DNA of 64,000 nt from Mycolicibacterium aurum (GCF_900637195.1 NZ_LR134356.1:1-64000); one strand, 5' to 3'. Counted from the first letter of the stretch, positions 19,651 to 29,600 are shown. Notes: generated by a model not told the origin, from the sequence alone. Translations and numbers: made by a program.

Positions 19651-21505
19651 TCCTGGCGCCGTAGTTCACACCCGAACCGGCGGCCGGGTTCTGGTTGACC
19701 ACAGCGTTGGTCCGCTGACCGCTGTTCTGCACGTCGCCACCCTTGTCGAGCACCCCGGTCCAGCCGAGCGCCCGCAGACGAGGTTCGGCATCGACCCAGA
19801 ACATGCCGGTGAGGTCGGGCATCACGAACTGGTTGCCGCGGGACACCTGGATCTGGATCACCGAGTCCTGCGGGACCGTCTGACCCGGCGCGGGTTCGAT
19901 GCCGACCACCTGACCTGCGGGTGTCGTGCTGTCCACCTCGACAGGAACGGTGGTGGTGAATCCCGACGCTCCCAGGATCTGCTGACACACCTGGACGGTC
20001 TGGCCGACGCACTCGGGGATGACGGCGGTGGCCGGACCCTTGCCCACCACGATCGTGATCTCGTTGGTGATGGCCGAGGTCTGGTTCGCCGGTGGCACCG
20101 TGGAGAGCACCCGGTCCTTCTGTTCGGGTAGCGATGCCGACGTGGTCTGACGGAAACGGTCGAAGCCCGCGTCGGTCAGCCGGCGCACCGCGTCGGTATA
20201 GCTCAGGCCCGACACATCGGGCACCTCGCGCTGCTCGGGTCCGGTCGACACGTTGAGGGTGATCTCGTCGCCGGCCGCGACCGCGGTGTTGGCGTCGGGC
20301 TCGGTGTTGATCACGTGGTCCGGGGGCACCGACGAATCGGGCTTCTGCTGGGTACGGATCGAGAAGCCGCGGTTCTGCAGTGTTGCGATGGCGTCGGCCG
20401 ACGGCTGCCCCTGCACGTCGGGCACCTGCACGTCGCGGGTCTCGCCGCCGAACATGTTGATCCCGATGGTGACGACGACGGTCAGCACCGCCAGGACGGC
20501 GACGGCGATCAGCCAGCGTCCCAGTGATCCGCTGCGCTCGCGTTCCACGTACCGGGGCTGATGCGGGCCGGCCGGGTCGATGGGCTCGGTGCGGTTGCCT
20601 GCCGGCGCGGCCGACAGCATCGACGTGCGTTCGGCGTCGGTGAACACCTTCGGGGCGTCGGGCGCCTCACCGCTGTGCACCTTGACCAGGTCGGTGCGCA
20701 TTTCGGCCGCCGTCTGATAGCGGTTGTCGGGGTTCTTGGCCAGCGCCTTGAGCACCACGGCGTCGAGCTCGGGTGAGATTCCACCGTGCCGTTGCGACGG
20801 CGCCACCGGATCTTCCCTGACGTGCTGGTACGCCACGGCGACAGGTGAGTCACCCACGAAGGGCGGCTCGCCGGTCAGCATCTCGTAGAGCACACACCCC
20901 AGCGAGTACACGTCGGAGCGGGCGTCGACCTTCACGCCACGCGCCTGCTCCGGGGACAGGTACTGCGCTGTGCCGATCACGGCGGAGGTCTGGGTGACCG
21001 GGTTGCCGGCGTCGGCGAGGGCACGCGCGATGCCGAAGTCCATCACCTTCACCGCGCCGGTCTTGCTGATCATGATGTTGGCCGGCTTGACGTCGCGGTG
21101 GATGATGCCGTGCTGATGGCTGAAGTTCAGCGCCTGGCAGGCGTCCGCGATCACCTCGATGGCGCGCTGGGCGGGCATCGGACCCTCGCCGTGGACGATG
21201 TCGCGGAGTGTCACGCCGTCGACGTACTCCATGACGATGTACGGCAGCGGTCCGTTGGAGGTCTCGGCTTCGCCGGTGTCGTAGACGGCGACGATCGCGG
21301 GATGGTTGAGCGCGGCCGCGTTCTGGGCTTCCCGGCGGAATCGCAGATAGAAGCTGGGATCGCGGGCGAGATCGGCGCGCAGCACTTTGATCGCGACGTC
21401 GCGATGCAATCGCAGGTCGCGCGCGAGGTGGACTTCGGACATACCTCCGAAGCCCAGGATCTCGCCGACTTCGTAGCGGTCGGAAAGGTGCTGTGGGGTT
21501 GTCAT
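19628..21505 (-). CDS. pknB: Serine/threonine protein kinase PknB
   Basis: Essential membrane receptor kinase controlling cell-wall synthesis. The 625-residue product has an N-terminal kinase domain with Gly loop GFGGMSEV (residues 18-25), Lys in VAIKVL (residue 40), catalytic HRDVKPAN and DFG in VMDFGIA. Its activation loop [13 protein letters not shown] carries the two threonines known to be phosphorylated in PknB. One membrane helix ([21 protein letters not shown], about residues 332-352) and four extracellular PASTA repeats follow. It shares a 4-base ATGA overlap with pknA. Confidence 0.97.
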   Translation of the reverse strand: MTTPQHLSDRYEVGEILGFGGMSEVHLARDLRLHRDVAIKVLRADLARDPSFYLRFRREAQNAAALNHPAIVAVYDTGEAETSNGPLPYIVMEYVDGVTLRDIVHGEGPMPAQRAIEVIADACQALNFSHQHGIIHRDVKPANIMISKTGAVKVMDFGIARALADAGNPVTQTSAVIGTAQYLSPEQARGVKVDARSDVYSLGCVLYEMLTGEPPFVGDSPVAVAYQHVREDPVAPSQRHGGISPELDAVVLKALAKNPDNRYQTAAEMRTDLVKVHSGEAPDAPKVFTDAERTSMLSAAPAGNRTEPIDPAGPHQPRYVERERSGSLGRWLIAVAVLAVLTVVVTIGINMFGGETRDVQVPDVQGQPSADAIATLQNRGFSIRTQQKPDSSVPPDHVINTEPDANTAVAAGDEITLNVSTGPEQREVPDVSGLSYTDAVRRLTDAGFDRFRQTTSASLPEQKDRVLSTVPPANQTSAITNEITIVVGKGPATAVIPECVGQTVQVCQQILGASGFTTTVPVEVDSTTPAGQVVGIEPAPGQTVPQDSVIQIQVSRGNQFVMPDLTGMFWVDAEPRLRALGWTGVLDKGGDVQNSGQRTNAVVNQNPAAGSGVNYGARITLNFAS

Positions 21506-22794
21506 TGCAACATCTGTTCTGGAGCGGGCAGCGTCACCAGCGGTGACGCCCGGTCGGGTGGTCGGGATACCCAGTTTCGGTCGGGTTCAGAAGTGCGCAG
21601 TGCCGGCGGAGCGGCCCCTGGCGTGTCCGCCGGCGGCGACGTCGTCTGTCCGGGTGTCTCGGTCACGGTCGTCGGCGGCGGGAGATCCTTGCGGTCCTGG
21701 GCGTTGAGCACGATCAGGATCGCGATGACGATCGCCAGCGCACCGAGCACCCCCGCGGCCCACAGCAGTGCACGCTGGCCGGAGGAGAAGGTGCGCCGCG
21801 GTGGAGGAGCCGAGCGGTGGTGGCTGCCGGTGGCCCGGGCGCGCGAGGTCGGGGCCGGGGCTCGGGTGACCTCGGCGACGGGCCGCGCCTGGGTGGCCGG
21901 CGGCACCGCCGTCGGCGCCGCCCGTCCGATCGACGGGGCCGCGTTGGGCCGTGGCGGCCTGCGTCCCGCGCGCACGGCGGCGACGGCGTCGGCGAAGGGG
22001 CCACCGGACTTGTACCGCATGCCGGGATTCTTGACGAGCGTGATCTCGATCAGCTCGCGGACGTTGGGCGGCAGGTCGGCGGGCAGTGGGGGAGGGTTCT
22101 CCTTGATGTGCTTCATCGCCACGGTGAGGGCCCCCTCACCGGTGAAGGGCCGCTTGCCCGAAACCGCTTCGTAGCCAACAACTCCCAGGGCGTACACGTC
22201 ACTGGCCGCGGTGGCGTCGTGTCCGAGTGCCTGCTCGGGGGCGATGTACTGGGCGGTGCCCATCACCATGCCGGTCTGCGTGACGGGCGCCGCGTCGACG
22301 GCTTTCGCGATGCCGAAGTCGGTCAGCTTCACCTGTCCGGTGGGGGTGATGAGGATGTTGCCTGGCTTGACGTCGCGGTGCACCAGTCCGGCGCTGTGTG
22401 CGACCTGGAGTGCGCGTCCGGTCTGCTCCAGCATGTCCAGTGCGTGCCGCAGGGACAGCCGCCCGGTGCGCTTGATCACCGAGTTCAACGGTTCGCCGTT
22501 GACCAGTTCCATCACCAGGTAGGCCGTGCGGCCCTCGCCGTCGATGTCGGTCTCGCCGTAGTCGTACACGCCGGCGATGCCCGGGTGGTTGAGCATCGCC
22601 ACGGTGCGCGCCTCGGCGCGGAACCGCTCGACGAACTCCGGGTCCTCCGAGTACTCGGCTTTGAGGACCTTGATGGCGACGCGACGGCCCAGGCGGGAGT
22701 CGACACCTTCCCAGACCTGGCCCATTCCTCCGGTGGCGATCAACCGTTGCAACCGGTAGCGGGCGGAGAGCGTCACGCCAACGCGGGGGCTCAT
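21502..22794 (-). CDS. pknA: Serine/threonine protein kinase PknA
   Basis: Membrane kinase that phosphorylates division and wall-synthesis proteins together with PknB. The 430-residue product begins [20 protein letters not shown]. It has Gly loop [28 protein letters not shown], an APE-type segment (YIAPEQALG), and a membrane helix [20 protein letters not shown] near residue 345. The extracellular tail is short and proline-rich, without PASTA repeats. A 31-base spacer after pbpA contains a duplicated start-codon context, unlike the usual direct overlap. Confidence 0.96.
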   Translation of the reverse strand: MSPRVGVTLSARYRLQRLIATGGMGQVWEGVDSRLGRRVAIKVLKAEYSEDPEFVERFRAEARTVAMLNHPGIAGVYDYGETDIDGEGRTAYLVMELVNGEPLNSVIKRTGRLSLRHALDMLEQTGRALQVAHSAGLVHRDVKPGNILITPTGQVKLTDFGIAKAVDAAPVTQTGMVMGTAQYIAPEQALGHDATAASDVYALGVVGYEAVSGKRPFTGEGALTVAMKHIKENPPPLPADLPPNVRELIEITLVKNPGMRYKSGGPFADAVAAVRAGRRPPRPNAAPSIGRAAPTAVPPATQARPVAEVTRAPAPTSRARATGSHHRSAPPPRRTFSSGQRALLWAAGVLGALAIVIAILIVLNAQDRKDLPPPTTVTETPGQTTSPPADTPGAAPPALRTSEPDRNWVSRPPDRASPLVTLPAPEQMLQ

Positions 22795-22829
22795 GTCTCG
22801 CCTCGCTTCGCTCGGCTACGGGGGCTCAT
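22785..22829 (-). repeat. 11-base direct duplication with 24-base insert at the pbpA-pknA junction
   Basis: Read on the minus strand, ATGAGCCCCCG (22829-22819) is followed by a 24-base segment starting TAGCCGAGCGAAGCGAGG and then by a second ATGAGCCCCCG (22794-22784) that is the true pknA start. The first copy overlaps the pbpA stop as ATGA. This looks like a small insertion that duplicated the original start context. The perfect palindrome GGGCTCATGAGCCC at 22822-22835 covers the pbpA stop. Confidence 0.6.
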
Positions 22830-24301
22830 GAGCCCTCCCGCAGCGCCGCCGCGATGGTCGCGCGTCCGATCGGAGCGGCCAGCGCGCCGCCCGTCGCCGA
22901 CAGGCGGTTACCGCCGTTCTCGACAAGGACTGCGACCGCGACTTTGGGTGCCTGAGCGGGCGCGAAGGCGATGTACCAGGCATGCGGCGGCGTGTTGCGC
23001 GGATCCGTGCCGTGCTCCGCAGTGCCGGTCTTGGATGCGATCTGCACGCCGGCGATGGCTCCCTTCTGCTGAGTCACCTGCTCGGCGGCGACCATCAAGT
23101 CCGTAAGTGTATCTGCGACCGGCTCGGGCACTGCCCGCTGCTCTTCGGTAGGGACCGTGGTCGCAATATTCGCCAGGTCGGAACCCTTCAGGCTTTCCAC
23201 CAGGTAGGGACGCATCGTGACGCCCTTGTTGGCGACCGTCGCCGCGATCATCGCGTTCTGCAGGGGGGTCAGGGCGACGTCCTTCTGCCCGATGCTGGAT
23301 ATCCCGAGCGCCGCGCTGTCGGTCATCGGTCCGATCGTGGACTCGGCCACCTGCAGGGGGATGGTCGGCGGGGGGGCGTCCACGCCGAAGGCGAGCGCGG
23401 TGGAGCGCATCTGGTCGGCGCCGGTGTCGATGCCGAGTTGGACGAACGCGGTGTTGCAGGACCTGGCGAACGCATTCTGCAGCGACGTGGTGGGGCCGCC
23501 GCCGCAGGATGACCCGCCGAAGTTCTCCAGCGTCGCGGTGCTGTTCGGCAGGGCGATCTGCGGCGCGGCGGTCAGCTGGGTCTGCGGTGTGGCGCCGGCC
23601 TGCAGCGCCGCGGCCGTGGTGACGACCTTGAAGGTCGACCCGGGCGGGTAGGTCTCGGAGATGGCGCGGTTGAGCAGGGGCGAGTCCGGGTCGTCACGGA
23701 GGCGCTGCCAGGTCTCGGCCTGTTCGGCAATGTCGTGGGTGGCCAACAGGTTCGGATCATAGGAGGGGGCAGACACCAGGGCCAGGATCTTTCCGGTGGA
23801 TGGTTCGAGCGCAACCACGGCGCCCTTGCAGGGGCCGTCGCAGCCGCTTTCCATCGCGTCCCACGCTGCTTGCTGAACCTGCGGGTTGATGGTGGTGGCG
23901 ACGTTGCCGCCGCGGGGATCGCGGCCGGTGAAGAAGTCGGCGAGCCTGCGGCCGAACAGCCGCTGGTCGGAGCCGTTGAGAATGGTGTCCTCGGCGCGCT
24001 CGAGTCCGGAACTGGAGTAGCTCAACGAGTAGAAGCCGGTCACGGGCGCATAGGTCAACGGGTTGGGGTAGGTCCGCAGGAATCGGAACCGGCCTTCCGT
24101 GGACACCGAATACGCCAGCAGCTGTCCGCCCGCCGAGATCTGACCCCGCTGGCGGGAGTACTCGTCGAGAAGGACCCTCTGGTTGCGCGGGTCGGAGCGC
24201 AAGCCGTCGGCGGTGAACACCTGGGTCAGGGTTGCATTGGCCAGCAGCAGCACGACAAGGCCCATGATCATCACCGAGATGCGGCGCAGTGAGGTGTTCA
24301 T
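22826..24301 (-). CDS. pbpA: Penicillin-binding protein PbpA (peptidoglycan transpeptidase)
   Basis: Membrane-anchored D,D-transpeptidase required for normal division in mycobacteria, 491 residues. An N-terminal signal-anchor is at about residues 8-27 (SVMIMGLVVLLLANATLTQV). The transpeptidase motifs are SxxK in PPGSTFKVVT (near residue 222), SxN in ARSCNTAF (near 282) and KTG in ASKTGTAEHG (near 425). It follows rodA with a 4-base overlap, matching the usual pairing of a SEDS polymerase with its cognate transpeptidase. Confidence 0.97.
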   Translation of the reverse strand: MNTSLRRISVMIMGLVVLLLANATLTQVFTADGLRSDPRNQRVLLDEYSRQRGQISAGGQLLAYSVSTEGRFRFLRTYPNPLTYAPVTGFYSLSYSSSGLERAEDTILNGSDQRLFGRRLADFFTGRDPRGGNVATTINPQVQQAAWDAMESGCDGPCKGAVVALEPSTGKILALVSAPSYDPNLLATHDIAEQAETWQRLRDDPDSPLLNRAISETYPPGSTFKVVTTAAALQAGATPQTQLTAAPQIALPNSTATLENFGGSSCGGGPTTSLQNAFARSCNTAFVQLGIDTGADQMRSTALAFGVDAPPPTIPLQVAESTIGPMTDSAALGISSIGQKDVALTPLQNAMIAATVANKGVTMRPYLVESLKGSDLANIATTVPTEEQRAVPEPVADTLTDLMVAAEQVTQQKGAIAGVQIASKTGTAEHGTDPRNTPPHAWYIAFAPAQAPKVAVAVLVENGGNRLSATGGALAAPIGRATIAAALREGS

Positions 24302-25710
24302 ACTTTGGAGATCACCTCGGTGCTCGCGCCCGCTATGGAGCCTGCGGGCGTCGCTCGGGCCTCCAGGGGGCGGCGGGCGGCGTGGGAGATGCGCACCAGG
24401 ATCGCCAGCAGCACGTAGTTGGCCACCAGTGACGATCCACCGTAGGACATCCAGGGTGTGGTCAGGCCGGTCAGCGGGATGAGCTTGGTGACGCCGCCGA
24501 CGACGATGAACAACTGAATGCCCAATGTCGCTGCCAGCCCGGCCGCCAAGAGCTTGCCGAAACTGTCGCGCACGGCGAGCGCGGTGCGCAAGCCTCGAAT
24601 GATGACGATCGTGTAGAGCATCAGAACGGCCGAAAGTCCTACCAGCCCAAGCTCTTCGCCGATCGCGGCGATGATGAAATCGGTGGCCGCCGCGGGCACG
24701 GTCCCTGGCTGTCCGTTGCCGAGGCCGGTGCCGAAGATGCCTCCGGTGGCGAAGCTGAACAGCGACTGCACCATCTGGTAGCCGGCGCCGTCGGGGTCGG
24801 CGAACGGATCACTCCAGGTCTGGACCCGGACCCGGACGTGGTCGAAAAGGTAATAGGCGGCAATGCTTCCCGCCGCGAACAGCGACAGCCCGAGCACCAC
24901 CCAGCTGAAGCGTTCGGTGGCGATGTACACCATCACCAGGAATGAGGCGTACAGCAGCAGCGAGGTGCCCAGGTCCTTCTCGAAGATCATGACGGCGATC
25001 GACGCGATCCACGCGGCCAGCAGGGGAGCCAGGTCGCGTGGACGCGGAAGGTCCATACCGAGCACGTGCTTGCCCGCGCTGGTGAACAGGCTGCGCTTGG
25101 ACACCAGCACGGCGGCGAAGAAGATGAGCAGAAGAATTTTCGAGAACTCGGCGGGCTGGATCGAGAACCCGGAAAACTGGATCCAGATCTTCGCGCCGCC
25201 CTGCTCCGACATGCTGCTCGGCAGTACCGCGGGAATCGCAAGCAGGACAAGGCCGGTCAGGCCGCAGACGTAGCCGTAGCGCGACAGCGTGCGGTGGTCG
25301 CGGATGAAGATCACCACCGCGCAGAAACCGAGTACACCGACGAGGGCCCACAACATCTGCTGGTTGGCGGTGCCGCCCAGGCCTCGGACCGACGTCTGGG
25401 CTTCTGCGAGATCGAGACGGTGAATCATCACCAGTCCCAGTCCGTTCAGCAGTGCGACAACGGGAAGCAGAAGTGGGTCGGCATAGGGGGCGAAGCGCCG
25501 CACCGCGAGATGTGCTCCGCTGAACAGGGCCAGGTAGGCAACCGTGTACTGGGCCAGGTCCCAGCGCAGACCCTGTTCCTGGTTCGCCTCGACCAGCAGC
25601 AGCGCGATCGTGGTGATCACCGTCGCGAAACCGAGCAGCAGCAGTTCGGCGTTGCGACGGTTGGGCAGCGCAGGCGTCACGGCGACGCGCGGCTGCGGCT
25701 GGGTGCTCAT
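24298..25710 (-). CDS. rodA: SEDS peptidoglycan glycosyltransferase RodA
   Basis: Polytopic SEDS-family polymerase that makes glycan strands from lipid II for elongation. The 470-residue product has about ten to twelve hydrophobic helices. Family landmarks are GAKIWIQFSGFSIQPAEFSKI, the FEKDLGTSLLLYASF helix and the ATDFIIAAIGEELGLVG loop, and C-terminal PLTGLTTPWMSYGGSS. Its start and stop overlap pstP and pbpA by four bases each, so expression should be tightly coupled. Confidence 0.97.
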   Translation of the reverse strand: MSTQPQPRVAVTPALPNRRNAELLLLGFATVITTIALLLVEANQEQGLRWDLAQYTVAYLALFSGAHLAVRRFAPYADPLLLPVVALLNGLGLVMIHRLDLAEAQTSVRGLGGTANQQMLWALVGVLGFCAVVIFIRDHRTLSRYGYVCGLTGLVLLAIPAVLPSSMSEQGGAKIWIQFSGFSIQPAEFSKILLLIFFAAVLVSKRSLFTSAGKHVLGMDLPRPRDLAPLLAAWIASIAVMIFEKDLGTSLLLYASFLVMVYIATERFSWVVLGLSLFAAGSIAAYYLFDHVRVRVQTWSDPFADPDGAGYQMVQSLFSFATGGIFGTGLGNGQPGTVPAAATDFIIAAIGEELGLVGLSAVLMLYTIVIIRGLRTALAVRDSFGKLLAAGLAATLGIQLFIVVGGVTKLIPLTGLTTPWMSYGGSSLVANYVLLAILVRISHAARRPLEARATPAGSIAGASTEVISKV

Positions 25711-27245
25711 GACACTTCCCGGCAGTTCGTTCCCGGTTCAGGTGGTGGGGGCGGAAGCGCGGTCACGGTCGGGGTGGGCGTCGGCGCGGGGGAGGGCGGG
25801 CCCGACGGCGCGGGCGCGGCGGTTCCCGACGGCGCGGGGGAGGGGGCCGGCGACGAGGGCGCCGGCGACGATGTGACGGTGCGCGGCGGCGCGGGGGTCG
25901 GAGCGCCGGAGGGAGCCGGCGAACGCGGGGCCGACGTCGGTGCGGGGCGCGGGGCGGGTGTCGTCGCCGGGGCCGGTGGCGCACACACCGGAAGCACCGA
26001 GCTGCGCGACAGTTCCTCGATCTGCCCGATGGCCTCGTCGAGCGAGCCGGACGGCAGGCCGGCGATCACCTGGGCGCGTTCGGAGGGACGCATGTCGTCG
26101 ACGCCGAGCAGCCGGCAGGACAGGCTGTCGCGGGACTGGTCCGCGCTGATGAGGGAAAGTTCGTTGCGGGCGTTCAGACACCCGAGAAGGTAGGGCTCTT
26201 GGAGAGAGATTCCGAGAAAGGAGCCCTCGACACCCCGCATGATGGAGACGGTGCCGTCGTGTGCGCTGACAAAGTAGTTGTTGCGCACGATCTCTCGCCC
26301 GACTGCCAGGCCTGCGAGCACCAGCAGGACCAGCACCGTCGCGGCGATGATCATGCGTCGCCGCGAACGGGGTCGCGGCGGAGGCTCTTCCGGTTGCTGC
26401 ACAACACGTTTGGCGGCATTGCGCTTCGGATTGAACGCCGAGGCGCGGCCCGCCGCGGTGTTGGGCGGGGCGCTCTGGTCGTCGTCGCCCGATACCGCTC
26501 CGGCGAGGATGGGCTGGGTCTGCCCGTAGTCGTAGTCCACGACGTCGGCGACCACCACGGTGACGTTGTCGGGTCCGCCGCCGCGCAGCGCCAACTCGAT
26601 GAGACGGTCCGCGCTCGCGGCGACATCTTCGATCTGCAGCGCCTCGGCGATGGTCTCCTGGCTGACCGGGTCGGACAGTCCGTCGGAGCAGAGCAAGTAG
26701 CGGTCGCCGGCGCGGGCCTCGCGCATGATCAGCGTCGGCTCCACCTCGTGGCCGGTGAGGGCACGCATGATCAGGGACCGCTGCGGGTGGCTGTGCGCTT
26801 CCTCGGCGGTGATCCGGCCTTCGTCGACCAGGGTCTGGACGAACGTGTCGTCCTTGGTGATCTGGGCGAGCTCACCGTCGCGCAGCATGTAGCCGCGGGA
26901 GTCGCCGATGTGCACCAGGCCAAGCCGGTTGCCCGCGAACAGGATTGCGGTGAGCGTGGTGCCCATGCCCTCGAGTTCGGGGTCGGCGTCCACATGTGCG
27001 GCGATCGCCGAGTTACCTTCGCGCACGGCGGAGTCGAGCTTGCTGAGCAGATCGCCGCCCGGCTCGTCGTCGTCGAGGTGGGCGAGCGCGGCGATCACCA
27101 ACTGTGAGGCGACCTCACCGGCGGCGTGCCCGCCCATGCCGTCGGCGAGCGCAAGCAGGCGCGCGCCGGCGTAGACCGAGTCCTCGTTGTTGGCGCGCAC
27201 CAGCCCCCGGTCGCTTCGGGCCGCGTATCGAAGTCCTAATGTCAC
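25707..27245 (-). CDS. pstP: Serine/threonine phosphatase PstP (PP2C family)
   Basis: Metal-dependent phosphatase that reverses PknA/PknB phosphorylation. From GTG 27245 (VTLGLRYAARSDRGLVRANNED) it is 512 residues. PP2C metal-site motifs are LADGMGGHA, HIGDSRGY, LCSDGLSD and GGPDNVTVVV in the first 240 residues. A membrane helix (IAATVLVLLVLAGLAVG) lies near residue 300. The extracellular C-terminus ends in a long Pro/Ala/Ser-rich tail. GTG is preferred to upstream codons because it overlaps the fhaB stop as GTGA and matches the family start. Confidence 0.96.
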   Translation of the reverse strand: MTLGLRYAARSDRGLVRANNEDSVYAGARLLALADGMGGHAAGEVASQLVIAALAHLDDDEPGGDLLSKLDSAVREGNSAIAAHVDADPELEGMGTTLTAILFAGNRLGLVHIGDSRGYMLRDGELAQITKDDTFVQTLVDEGRITAEEAHSHPQRSLIMRALTGHEVEPTLIMREARAGDRYLLCSDGLSDPVSQETIAEALQIEDVAASADRLIELALRGGGPDNVTVVVADVVDYDYGQTQPILAGAVSGDDDQSAPPNTAAGRASAFNPKRNAAKRVVQQPEEPPPRPRSRRRMIIAATVLVLLVLAGLAVGREIVRNNYFVSAHDGTVSIMRGVEGSFLGISLQEPYLLGCLNARNELSLISADQSRDSLSCRLLGVDDMRPSERAQVIAGLPSGSLDEAIGQIEELSRSSVLPVCAPPAPATTPAPRPAPTSAPRSPAPSGAPTPAPPRTVTSSPAPSSPAPSPAPSGTAAPAPSGPPSPAPTPTPTVTALPPPPPEPGTNCREVS

Positions 27246-27709
27246 GGGCGCAGCTCGATCACCGTCTTGCCGATTCGCACCGGGGTACCCATCGGAATTC
27301 GTACCGCTGTCGTCACCTTCGCCCTGTCGAGGTATGTGCCGTTGGTCGATCCTAGGTCCTCTACATACCATTCCGGACCGCGTGGTGAGAGCCTGGCGTG
27401 GCGAGTCGAGGCGTAATCGTCGGTCAACACGAGTGTCGAGTCATCGGCGCGGCCGATCAGCACCGGCTGGGTTCCGAGGGGGATGCGGGTGCCCGCCAGC
27501 GCGCCCTCGGTGACCACCAACTGCCGGGGGACATGCCTGCGTGATCGGTTGGGCAGCAGCGAGCCGCGCAGCGCCAGCCCGCGACGCACCATCACCGCGC
27601 CGGTCGGCGCGTAGATGTCGGTGCGCAGGATGCGCAGCACAGACCAGATGAACAGCCATAGCAGCAACAGGAAGCCGACGCGGGTCAGCTGCAGTACAAG
27701 GCCCTGCAT
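27242..27709 (-). CDS. fhaB: FHA-domain protein FhaB (FipA)
   Basis: Phosphothreonine-binding adaptor, a known substrate of the PknA/PknB system. The 155-residue product has an N-terminal membrane helix VGFLLLLWLFIWSVLRIL (residues 11-28) and a C-terminal FHA domain from about residue 65. The FHA motifs are LIGRADDS, STRHARLSPRG and DLGSTNGTYLD. It starts at ATG 27709 and is separated from fhaA by 99 bases containing a short tandem repeat. Confidence 0.95.
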   Translation of the reverse strand: MQGLVLQLTRVGFLLLLWLFIWSVLRILRTDIYAPTGAVMVRRGLALRGSLLPNRSRRHVPRQLVVTEGALAGTRIPLGTQPVLIGRADDSTLVLTDDYASTRHARLSPRGPEWYVEDLGSTNGTYLDRAKVTTAVRIPMGTPVRIGKTVIELRP

Positions 27710-27732
27710 CTGACGTCCTCTCCGTCCCGGCG

Positions 27733-27788
27733 ATACTCCTCGCGCATGCGCTCGTCCCCGTCATACTCCCCGCGCAAGCGCTGAGCGG
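27733..27788. repeat. Two-copy 30-base tandem repeat between fhaA and fhaB
   Basis: Two units with a 30-base period begin ATACTCCTCGCGCATGCGCT (27733) and ATACTCCCCGCGCAAGCGCT (27763), identical at 18 of the first 20 positions. Each contains a GCGC-x2-GCGC inverted core. This is a REP-like intergenic element inside an operon. Confidence 0.55.
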
Positions 27789-27808
27789 CCTCCCCGAGCA
27801 GTCGGTCC

Positions 27809-29266
27809 TCAGTGAACGCGGACGATGATCTCGGAGTGTCCGAGCCGGATGACGTCGCCGTCGGCCAGCTGCCACTCCTGAACCGGAGCGTTGTTCACCG
27901 TGGTGCCGTTGGTGGAGTTGAGGTCTGACAATAGCGCGACCTGACCGTCCCAGCGGATTTCCAGGTGGCGACGAGACACACCCGTGTCGGGCAGCCGGAA
28001 CTGGGCGTCCTGCCCGCGGCCGATCACGTTGGCACCTTCGCGCAGCTGGTAGGTGCGGCCGCTGCCGTCGTCGAGCTGCAACGTCACCGTGGCGCCGGCC
28101 GGGTAGTCACCCTGGCCGCTGCCGTAGCCGCCGTAGCCGCCGGCCTGGCCGCCCGGAGCGCCGTAGCCCTGGTCGCTGTAGCCCTGATCCCCGTAACCCT
28201 GCTCGCCATAGCCCTGGTCGGCGTAGCCGGCCGGCGGCGCCTCGCCGTAGCGGCCGTAGTCGGGTTGCGCGTAGTCCTGGCGCCCGTACTGCTGTCCGCC
28301 GTAGCCGCCCTGATCGGGGTAGCCGCCCTGGTCGGGATAGGAGGGCCGTCCCGGCGGGGGGTAACCGCCCTCGTCGGGACGACGCCCGTAGTCGTACTCA
28401 TTCGACGGTGCGCCGTACCCGGGCTGCCCGGCCGGAGGGGGTCCGTACCCGGGAGGGCCCTGGCGGTACCCCTGGTCGGGGTAGCCACCGCCGGGAGGCG
28501 GGCCGTAGCCCGCGGGCGGACGCTGCTCGTAGGACTGCGGGGGATAGCCGCCCTGCTCCGGGTAGCCACCCTGGTCGGGATAGCCGCCTTGGTCCGGGTA
28601 GCCGCCTTGGTCCGGGTAGCCGCCCTGGTCGGGATAGCCGCCGCGGGGCGGGTAGCCACCCTGCTCGGCGGGCGGCGGGTAGCCACCCTGATCGGCCGGC
28701 GGGTAGCCGCCACCGCGCTGGTCTTCGGGGGGACGGTTGTAGCGGTCGTCCTCGGAGCGGTTGTAGTAGTCGTCTCCGGGCCGACCCGGTCCCTGGCCGC
28801 CGCGGTAAGTCGGATTGTCGGTCATCGGTGGTACTCCTGGTTCTGCGGGGGACGTGACGTCTCGTTGTGGTGGGGCGGGTTCGACTGTGGTCGCGTCGGG
28901 GTTGACCGCCCCACGTGCGCGAAACTGTCCGGTGTGCAGGTTAGGTGACTGCTCGAATCTGACGACCACATCACCATACGTTTGCCACCCTTGCTCATGG
29001 ATGTATCCCTCCAGGTGCTTGGCAAACGTGGTTGCGGTGATGTCCGGATCGGCACTCACGTTCTGATAGTCAGGCACACTGAGGGTAATGACGTAGTCGT
29101 TCGGGGCCAAAATGCGTCCGCCGTGAACTTCACGTGCACCGGTGTCGGCTTCGCGGCGCAGCAGCGACTCCACTTCCTGCGGCACGATGGATCCTCCGAA
29201 GACCCGTGCGAACGCGTCCCCGACCTTGTCCTCAAGCTTGCGCTCGAAGCGGCCGACCAAACCCAT
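27809..29266 (-). CDS. fhaA: FHA-domain protein FhaA
   Basis: Phosphopeptide-binding adaptor that in mycobacteria binds the phosphorylated pseudokinase MviN and PbpA-related partners. From ATG 29266 (MGLVGRFERKLEDKVGDAFA) it is 485 residues. It comprises a DUF3662-type N-terminal domain to about residue 125, a long Gly/Tyr/Pro/Gln-rich linker with perfect GGYPDQ repeats, and a C-terminal FHA domain (GRGQDAQFRLPDTGVSRRHL, DLNSTNGTTVNN). GGGAGG precedes the ATG. First gene of the operon. Confidence 0.96.
   Translation of the reverse strand: MGLVGRFERKLEDKVGDAFARVFGGSIVPQEVESLLRREADTGAREVHGGRILAPNDYVITLSVPDYQNVSADPDITATTFAKHLEGYIHEQGWQTYGDVVVRFEQSPNLHTGQFRARGAVNPDATTVEPAPPQRDVTSPAEPGVPPMTDNPTYRGGQGPGRPGDDYYNRSEDDRYNRPPEDQRGGGYPPADQGGYPPPAEQGGYPPRGGYPDQGGYPDQGGYPDQGGYPDQGGYPEQGGYPPQSYEQRPPAGYGPPPGGGYPDQGYRQGPPGYGPPPAGQPGYGAPSNEYDYGRRPDEGGYPPPGRPSYPDQGGYPDQGGYGGQQYGRQDYAQPDYGRYGEAPPAGYADQGYGEQGYGDQGYSDQGYGAPGGQAGGYGGYGSGQGDYPAGATVTLQLDDGSGRTYQLREGANVIGRGQDAQFRLPDTGVSRRHLEIRWDGQVALLSDLNSTNGTTVNNAPVQEWQLADGDVIRLGHSEIIVRVH
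28571..28642. repeat. 18-base tandem repeat array within fhaA (GGYPDQ units)
   Basis: Four consecutive 18-base units encode GGYPDQ on the minus strand; the two central units (CTTGGTCCGGGTAGCCGC) are identical and the outer two differ at a few positions. Degenerate copies extend on both sides. Such an array could vary in length between strains. Confidence 0.8.
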
Positions 29267-29511
29267 CGGACCGCCTCCCTCGCTGTCGTGCGCCGCGGCT
29301 ACCGGCGCGTTTACGCCGCCAGCGTGTCGGCCGGCGTCATTGCTTGGATGCATGGTATCGGCCCTCCACGCCGATGCGGGAACACCAGAATTCTGAGAAT
29401 CGCATCGGCGCAGGTCAAAGATCCGCTGAGGATGGTTTTGGAGTTGGCGGGGGTGCGCCAGTACGGTTGGGAAGTGGGGTTGCCTGCGTGATAGGCTCCC
29501 CCGGTTGTTTC

Positions 29512-29597
29512 GGGCGAGTGGCGGAATGGCAGACGCGCTGGCTTCAGGTGCCAGTGTCCTTCGGGACGTGGGGGTTCAAGTCCCCCTTCGCCCACCA
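29512..29597 (+). tRNA. leuT: tRNA-Leu (anticodon CAG)
   Basis: Acceptor arms GGGCGAG (29512-29518) and TTCGCCC (29587-29593) are present, with anticodon stem CTGGC/GCCAG around TTCAGGT (CAG at 29545-29547). A long variable arm TGTCCTTCGGGACG marks it as class II, and the T-loop is GGGTTCAAGTCCC. The 3' CCA is encoded at 29595-29597. It lies at the same position after fhaA as leuT in M. tuberculosis. Confidence 0.97.
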
Positions 29598-29600
29598 CGA

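Noticed and set aside
26034..26181. Antisense frames over pstP's proline-rich tail
   Set aside because: Shadow frames of GC-rich low-complexity coding DNA, without ribosome sites.
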